Source of the DNA: Goekera deserti
GTDB taxonomy: Bacteria; Actinomycetota; Actinomycetes; Mycobacteriales; Geodermatophilaceae
Length of the DNA stretch: 64,000 bases
Direction: 5' to 3'
Assembly: GCF_010685995.1 (NCBI RefSeq)
Contig: NZ_JAAGWK010000022.1
Span: 1-64,000, forward strand
Under the pieces are notes generated by a model. The model saw nothing but the letters and a program-made list of their open reading frames with translations. It ran no database searches and was not told where the DNA came from. Made by a program: the position numbers and the translations under genes. Position 1 is the stretch's first letter. Each line of letters starts with the position of its first letter. Shown one piece after another: positions 62,115-64,000 of this stretch.

Positions 62115-63755
62115 ATGACCACCACCCACGAGGTGTTCAACCAGGCCGAGGCGCTGGCCGACTCCGACCCCTCCGCCGACGAGGCCCTGCTGGACGCGCT
62201 GCACCGGGAGGGCGCCGGCTGGGCGGAGAAGGACGTGCGCGCCGCCGGTGAGCTGGCCGGCTCCGCGCACACCCTCGAGCTCGCCCGGCTGGCCAACACC
62301 CACCACCCGGTGCTGCACACCCACGACCGGGTGGGCCGCCGGGTCGACGAGGTCGAGTTCCACCCGGCCTGGCACGCGCTGATGGCCACCGCCGTCGGTC
62401 TCGGCCTGACCGGCGCCGCGTGGCGGGACGAGCGGCCCGGCGCGCACGTCGCCCGGGCGGCGACCGGCTTCGTGTGGGGCCAGGCCGAGGCCGGCCACAT
62501 GTGCCCGATCGAGATGACCTACGCCGTCGTCCCGGCGCTGCGGCACGCCCCGGAGCTCGCCGCGGCCTACGAGCCGCTGCTCGCCTCCACCGAGTACGAC
62601 CCCACCGCCGCCGCCCCGCTGACCAAGCGCGGGCTGCTCGCCGGGATGTCGATGACCGAGAAGCAGGGCGGCTCGGACGTGCGGGCCAACACCTCGCGCG
62701 CGGAGCCGGCCGGCGACGGCAGCTACGCGATCACCGGGCACAAGTGGTTCACCTCCGCACCGACCTGCGACCTGTTCCTGGTGCTCGCGTACGCCCCCGG
62801 CGGGCTGTCCTGCTTCCTGCTGCCCCGGGTCCTGCCCGACGGCAGCCGCAACGCCATGCGGCTGATGCGGCTCAAGGACAAGCTCGGCAACCGCTCCAAC
62901 GCCTCCTCCGAGCTGGAGTACGAGCGGGCCACCGGCTTCCTGGTGGGGGAGGAGGGCCGCGGCGTGCGCACCATCATCGAGATGGTCAACGGCACCCGGT
63001 TGGACGTCGCCCTGGCCGGTGCGGCCGGGATGCGCGCGGCCCTGCTCGCCGCCGTGCACCAGACCACGCAGCGGCACGCCTTCGGCCGCGCGCTGGTCGA
63101 CCAGCCGGCCATGACCGCGGTGCTGGCGGACATGACGCTGGAGAGCGAGGCCGCCACCCTGCTCACCATGCGGGTCGCCGGTGCCGCCGACCGCGCCGTC
63201 CGCGGCGACGCCACCGAGAGCGCCTTCCGCCGGGTCGCCGTCGCCCTGGCCAAGTACTGGGTGTGCAAGCGGGCGCCGGTGCTGGCGGCCGAGGCGCTGG
63301 AGTGCTTCGGCGGCAACGGCTACATCGAGGACTCGGTCATGCCGCGGCTCTACCGGGAGGCGCCGTTGGGCTCGATCTGGGAGGGCTCGGGGAACGTCGT
63401 CGCCCTGGACGTGCTGCGCGCGCTCAGCCGGGAGCCGGCCACCCTGCCGGCGTTCCTGGCCGAGCTGGACCTCGCCGCCGGCGCCGACCGGCACCTGGAC
63501 GCCGCCCGCACCCGGCTGGCCGAGGAGCTGCACGCCCCCGAGCGGCCCGAGGCGGGCGCCCGGCGCACCGTCGAGCTGATGGCGCTGACCCTGCAGGCCT
63601 CGCTGCTGGTGCGGCACAGCCCGCCGTCGGTCGCCGACGCGTTCTGCGCCTCCCGGCTCGGCGGTGACTGGGGCAGCTCCTTCGGCACGCTGTCGCCGTC
63701 GGTCGACGCCCGGGCGATCGTGGCCCGTGCGACCCCGGTGCTGGTGCCCCGGTGA
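62115..63755 (+). CDS. AidB-like acyl-CoA dehydrogenase
   Basis: A 546-residue member of the AidB/isovaleryl-type branch, longer than classical acyl-CoA dehydrogenases. Signatures: N-terminal HEVFNQAEALADSDPSADEA, the flavin region GMSMTEKQGGSDVRANTSRA, HKWFTSAPTCDLFLVLAYAP and the C-terminal LECFGGNGYIEDSVMPRLYR with EAPLGSIWEGSGNVVALDVL. The substrate is unknown, and AidB itself is a DNA-alkylation response protein without clear dehydrogenase substrate. It belongs to the operon of the hydrolase and OYE genes. Confidence 0.9.
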   Translation: MTTTHEVFNQAEALADSDPSADEALLDALHREGAGWAEKDVRAAGELAGSAHTLELARLANTHHPVLHTHDRVGRRVDEVEFHPAWHALMATAVGLGLTGAAWRDERPGAHVARAATGFVWGQAEAGHMCPIEMTYAVVPALRHAPELAAAYEPLLASTEYDPTAAAPLTKRGLLAGMSMTEKQGGSDVRANTSRAEPAGDGSYAITGHKWFTSAPTCDLFLVLAYAPGGLSCFLLPRVLPDGSRNAMRLMRLKDKLGNRSNASSELEYERATGFLVGEEGRGVRTIIEMVNGTRLDVALAGAAGMRAALLAAVHQTTQRHAFGRALVDQPAMTAVLADMTLESEAATLLTMRVAGAADRAVRGDATESAFRRVAVALAKYWVCKRAPVLAAEALECFGGNGYIEDSVMPRLYREAPLGSIWEGSGNVVALDVLRALSREPATLPAFLAELDLAAGADRHLDAARTRLAEELHAPERPEAGARRTVELMALTLQASLLVRHSPPSVADAFCASRLGGDWGSSFGTLSPSVDARAIVARATPVLVPR

Positions 63756-64000
63756 TCGGCGAGCTGCGCCACGAGCCGCTGTTCCTGATGGAGTTACAGG
63801 TGGGCTACGACCGGGCGCAGCCGATCGGCGCCACCGCCGCCGGGTGGCGCGGGGTCTACCCGGTGGACGGCGGCACCGTCACCGGCGAGCGGGTGAACGG
63901 CACCGTGCAGCCTGGCGGCGCCGACTGGGTGACCCAGCGCAGCGACGGCGTCATGGTGATCGACGTGCGGCTCACGCTGGCCACCGACGACGGCGCGGTG
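63752..64000 (+). CDS. DUF3237 family protein, 3' partial
   Basis: GTG 63752 overlaps the acyl-CoA dehydrogenase stop by four bases. The visible 83 residues begin VIGELRHEPLFLMELQVGYD, then ATAAGWRGVYPVDGGTVTGE and ADWVTQRSDGVMVIDVRLTL, the pattern of DUF3237 (small beta-barrel proteins of aromatic or steroid catabolic operons). The rest lies outside the window. Confidence 0.8.
   Translation, partial: MIGELRHEPLFLMELQVGYDRAQPIGATAAGWRGVYPVDGGTVTGERVNGTVQPGGADWVTQRSDGVMVIDVRLTLATDDGAV

Overview
The window is very GC-rich chromosomal DNA whose genes nearly all show strong third-position G/C. It reads as a mycelial or coccoid actinobacterium, most plausibly Geodermatophilaceae (Blastococcus, Modestobacter or Geodermatophilus type). 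That placement is an inference from gene content: a DUF222/HNH-type nuclease, an Excalibur protein beside a class F sortase, a TIGR03086 (mycothiol-enzyme-like) protein, and DUF4916, DUF6318 and DUF2510 proteins. No rRNA, tRNA or CRISPR array was found.

Layout. 0-18.8 kb is ordinary core or accessory metabolism: the end of an HNH protein, a GNAT acetyltransferase, a GH15 glycosidase, an SfnB-like flavin oxidoreductase, the Excalibur/sortase F pair, an SDR, a DUF808 membrane protein, a secreted phytase-like protein, a NarL-type two-component system, a LysE exporter and a NUDIX-like protein. 18.8-23 kb is a decay zone. It holds a MntA antitoxin whose HepT partner is truncated and abuts a dihydrofolate-reductase-family remnant, a gene with an in-frame stop, and a Fic gene with frameshifts and a deletion of its active site. 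Two secreted proteins in the zone are intact.

23.3-32.9 kb is the main defence locus: a complete type II Wadjet system (jetA-jetB-jetC-jetD, the TIGR02677-TIGR02680 set) on the minus strand. It is preceded by a vapBC toxin-antitoxin pair, and all five gene junctions from vapB to jetD are 4-bp start/stop overlaps, so six genes form one coupled operon. A HIRAN-domain protein is transcribed divergently. 32.9-37.3 kb is metabolic (LysR, M20 peptidase, MFS transporter, PASTA-like protein). 37.6-51.1 kb is a second, degraded island: an RHH-Doc toxin-antitoxin pair; an ABC transporter whose permease is cut head-to-head against a GIY-YIG-type remnant near 39,596; a nuclease-helicase (DUF2075); a PLD-helicase (DUF3427); a divergent NERD nuclease-like gene; a dead tyrosine integrase; a broken unknown gene; and an 806-residue orphan protein with a PD-(D/E)XK-like motif and lower GC.

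51-64 kb returns to chromosomal genes: DUF2510, a membrane protein with WPDWD repeats, TetR, a tiny zinc-ribbon protein, a GGDEF-EAL protein, a second NERD protein related to the one at 45 kb, an M28 peptidase, and a degradative operon (alpha/beta hydrolase, Old Yellow Enzyme, AidB-like acyl-CoA dehydrogenase, DUF3237). The operon diverges from an NTF2-like/TetR pair, and two copies of a 12-bp operator-like repeat lie between them. The most interesting units are the vapBC-Wadjet fusion operon, the helicase/NERD cluster and the orphan nuclease-like gene at 48.7-51.1 kb.
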